Assembly: GCA_021800645.1 (NCBI GenBank) | Contig: JAJYYT010000145.1 | Span: forward strand, 1 to 5,821 | Source: Actinomycetes bacterium | GTDB lineage: Bacteria; Actinomycetota; Acidimicrobiia; Acidimicrobiales; RAAP-2 | Reading direction: 5' to 3' | Length of the DNA: 5,821 nucleotides | Shown here: piece by piece, positions 4,789-5,821 of the stretch | How positions within the stretch are numbered: position 1 is the first letter of the stretch | How the letters are laid out: each line of letters opens with the position of its first letter | Notes under the pieces: generated by a model | The model's database searches: none | What the model was told of the DNA's origin: nothing | Seen by the model: the letters and a program-made list of their open reading frames with translations, nothing else | Translations under genes and position numbers: made by a program

Positions 4789-5821
4789 CCGGCGACCTCG
4801 GCCACCACGGGACCGAACGGTCCTGCGACGAGCTGGCGCACCCGCGCGAAGGCGCGCCCGTACGCAGACCCGACGTCGGCGAGGATCTCCTCGCTCGCGA
4901 CCGTCGACAGGTTCAGCATCCCGCGCGGCGCGGCGTACACGCACTCGAGCAGGAGGGCGAGATGCAGCATCGCGAGCATCCGGCTCTCTTGTGTTCCGGG
5001 GTCGACGGCAACAGCCGGACGCGCACTGCGGAAGTGCACCTGCATGATCGAGCCGGCACGGCTGACCACCGCACGGACACCGGCTTTCGCCGCCTCAGTT
5101 TCGATCGCAGCCGACAGCGCCGCGGCCCGCATGTCGAGACGCTCGATGGTACCCTCGTCTAGGAGGCGGAGGCACACCGCGCCGGCCGACATCGTGATCA
5201 CGTTGCCGTTGAACGTCCCGGAGTGCGCGATCGCGCTCGGGTGGCGGGGGTCGGTGAAGGCGAGAAGGTCTTCGCGCCCGGCGACCGCGCCGACCGGGAA
5301 CCCGCCGCCGATCACCTTGCCGAGGACCACGAGGTCCGGGGCGAGCCCGAGCTCGCCGTGGACGCCGTGGAAGGAACTCCTCAGGCTCTGCACCTCGTCG
5401 AGCACCAAGAGCGCGCCGACCTCGGCGGTCCTTGCGCGGAGCCGCTCCAAGAAGCCGGATGCCGCGGGGACCACGCCACCGCTCCCGAGGAACGGCTCGA
5501 CGATGACCGCCGCGACCGAGCTGTCGAGCGCCGACTCAGCCGCATCTGGGTCGTTGTAGGCGACGCGCACGACGTCCGGGCCGCCGTCGGCGAGCTCGGG
5601 GACCGACCCGTGGTACCCGCCTTCGAACGCGACGACCGTCAGCCGGCCCGTGGCCGCGCGCGCGATGCGCAACGCGAGGAGGGTGGCCTCGGAGCCCGAG
5701 TTGGTGAAGCGCACGCGTTCGGCGGCCGGGAGACGCTCGCAGAGCATCTCGGCGAGCTCGAGTTGGCTGACATGCGGAGCGGGGAAGACGGTGCCCGCCT
5801 CGAGGCCGCGACGCACCGCCC
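4785..5821 (-). CDS. Class III aminotransferase, glutamate-1-semialdehyde-aminomutase-like, 5' end beyond the window
   Basis: About 345 C-terminal residues are present. Counting from the valine codon at 5816: FTNSGSEAT (37-45) is the phosphate-binding turn, FEGGYHG (64-70), VIVEPFLGSGG (104-114), LVLDEVQSLR (137-146) with D140, and the PLP lysine K167 in VLGKVIGGGFPVGA. HSGTFNGN (198-205) is the neighbouring-subunit phosphate loop, and TVASEE (305-310) lies near the C-terminus. The group resembles HemL in fold, but DEVQSLR replaces the usual DEV-TGFR, and the HSGTFNGN loop matches HemL-like enzymes of catabolic clusters rather than the porphyrin pathway enzyme. The frame is open to the right edge and family members carry roughly 70-90 further residues before this point, so the codon at 5816 (GTG) is not the true start. 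Its stop overlaps the start of the second aminotransferase (GTGA). It is the first visible gene of the operon. Substrate unknown. Confidence 0.9.
   Translation of the reverse strand, partial: AVRRGLEAGTVFPAPHVSQLELAEMLCERLPAAERVRFTNSGSEATLLALRIARAATGRLTVVAFEGGYHGSVPELADGGPDVVRVAYNDPDAAESALDSSVAAVIVEPFLGSGGVVPAASGFLERLRARTAEVGALLVLDEVQSLRSSFHGVHGELGLAPDLVVLGKVIGGGFPVGAVAGREDLLAFTDPRHPSAIAHSGTFNGNVITMSAGAVCLRLLDEGTIERLDMRAAALSAAIETEAAKAGVRAVVSRAGSIMQVHFRSARPAVAVDPGTQESRMLAMLHLALLLECVYAAPRGMLNLSTVASEEILADVGSAYGRAFARVRQLVAGPFGPVVAEVAG
4796..4799 (-). promoter_or_regulatory. Ribosome binding site for the second aminotransferase
   Basis: GAGG on the minus strand lies inside the last codons of the upstream aminotransferase gene, seven bases ahead of the GTG at 4788. 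It fixes that GTG as the start and indicates termination-reinitiation coupling of the two aminotransferases. Confidence 0.55.

Noticed and set aside
4789..4944. N-terminal 52-residue extension of the second aminotransferase
   Set aside because: It is arginine-rich, overlaps the end of the first aminotransferase gene, and has no family similarity. The GTG at 4788 has a well-placed ribosome binding site.
3226..5559. 777-codon open frame on the plus strand
   Set aside because: It lies antisense to both aminotransferases and part of the cupin, shows no recognisable domain, and is a usual by-product of high G+C coding on the other strand.

Overview
This window is G+C-rich bacterial DNA. Codons end almost always in G or C, genes overlap by four bases, and long spurious ORFs run antisense to the real genes. 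Together with protein style this suggests an actinomycete-like soil or sediment bacterium (Actinomycetota, inferred from composition and style only). It has two unlike parts: a metabolic operon and a patch of decayed mobile DNA, joined by a small membrane-protein gene.

Right part (about 1133-5821, all minus strand): a compact gene cluster transcribed right to left. It begins with a class III (PLP-dependent) aminotransferase of the glutamate-1-semialdehyde-aminomutase-like group, cut by the window edge. Next comes a second, different class III aminotransferase coupled to it by a GTGA stop/start overlap. A small cupin follows after a 15-base gap, then a short-chain dehydrogenase/reductase coupled to the cupin by an ATGA overlap, and after 42 bases a LacI-family repressor. 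The set reads as one inducible pathway that transaminates an amino compound (or aminates a carbonyl) and interconverts a carbonyl and an alcohol, controlled by a small-molecule-responsive LacI protein. The substrate cannot be read from the sequence. The promoter and operator of the operon must lie beyond the right edge.

Middle (976-1203, plus strand): a 75-codon gene for a two-helix membrane protein. It converges on the repressor gene and overlaps its 3' end by 71 bases. Codon usage shows that the shared DNA behaves as coding DNA for the membrane protein, while the last 21 residues of the repressor look like an unselected read-through tail.

Left part (1-754, minus strand): remnants of mobile DNA. 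There is an intact small ORF of the DUF6788 type, usually found beside insertion-sequence transposases. Downstream of it lies an internal piece of an IS1634/IS4-like DDE transposase that has lost its start and runs off the left edge. Upstream are a perfect 8-bp inverted repeat and a 44-codon open piece resembling the N-terminus of an actinobacterial tyrosine recombinase. The stretch 566-975 holds no intact gene: only the ribosome binding site, the palindrome and the recombinase-like fragment. I see nothing identifiable in about 755-970.

No tRNA, rRNA, CRISPR array or convincing terminator was seen.
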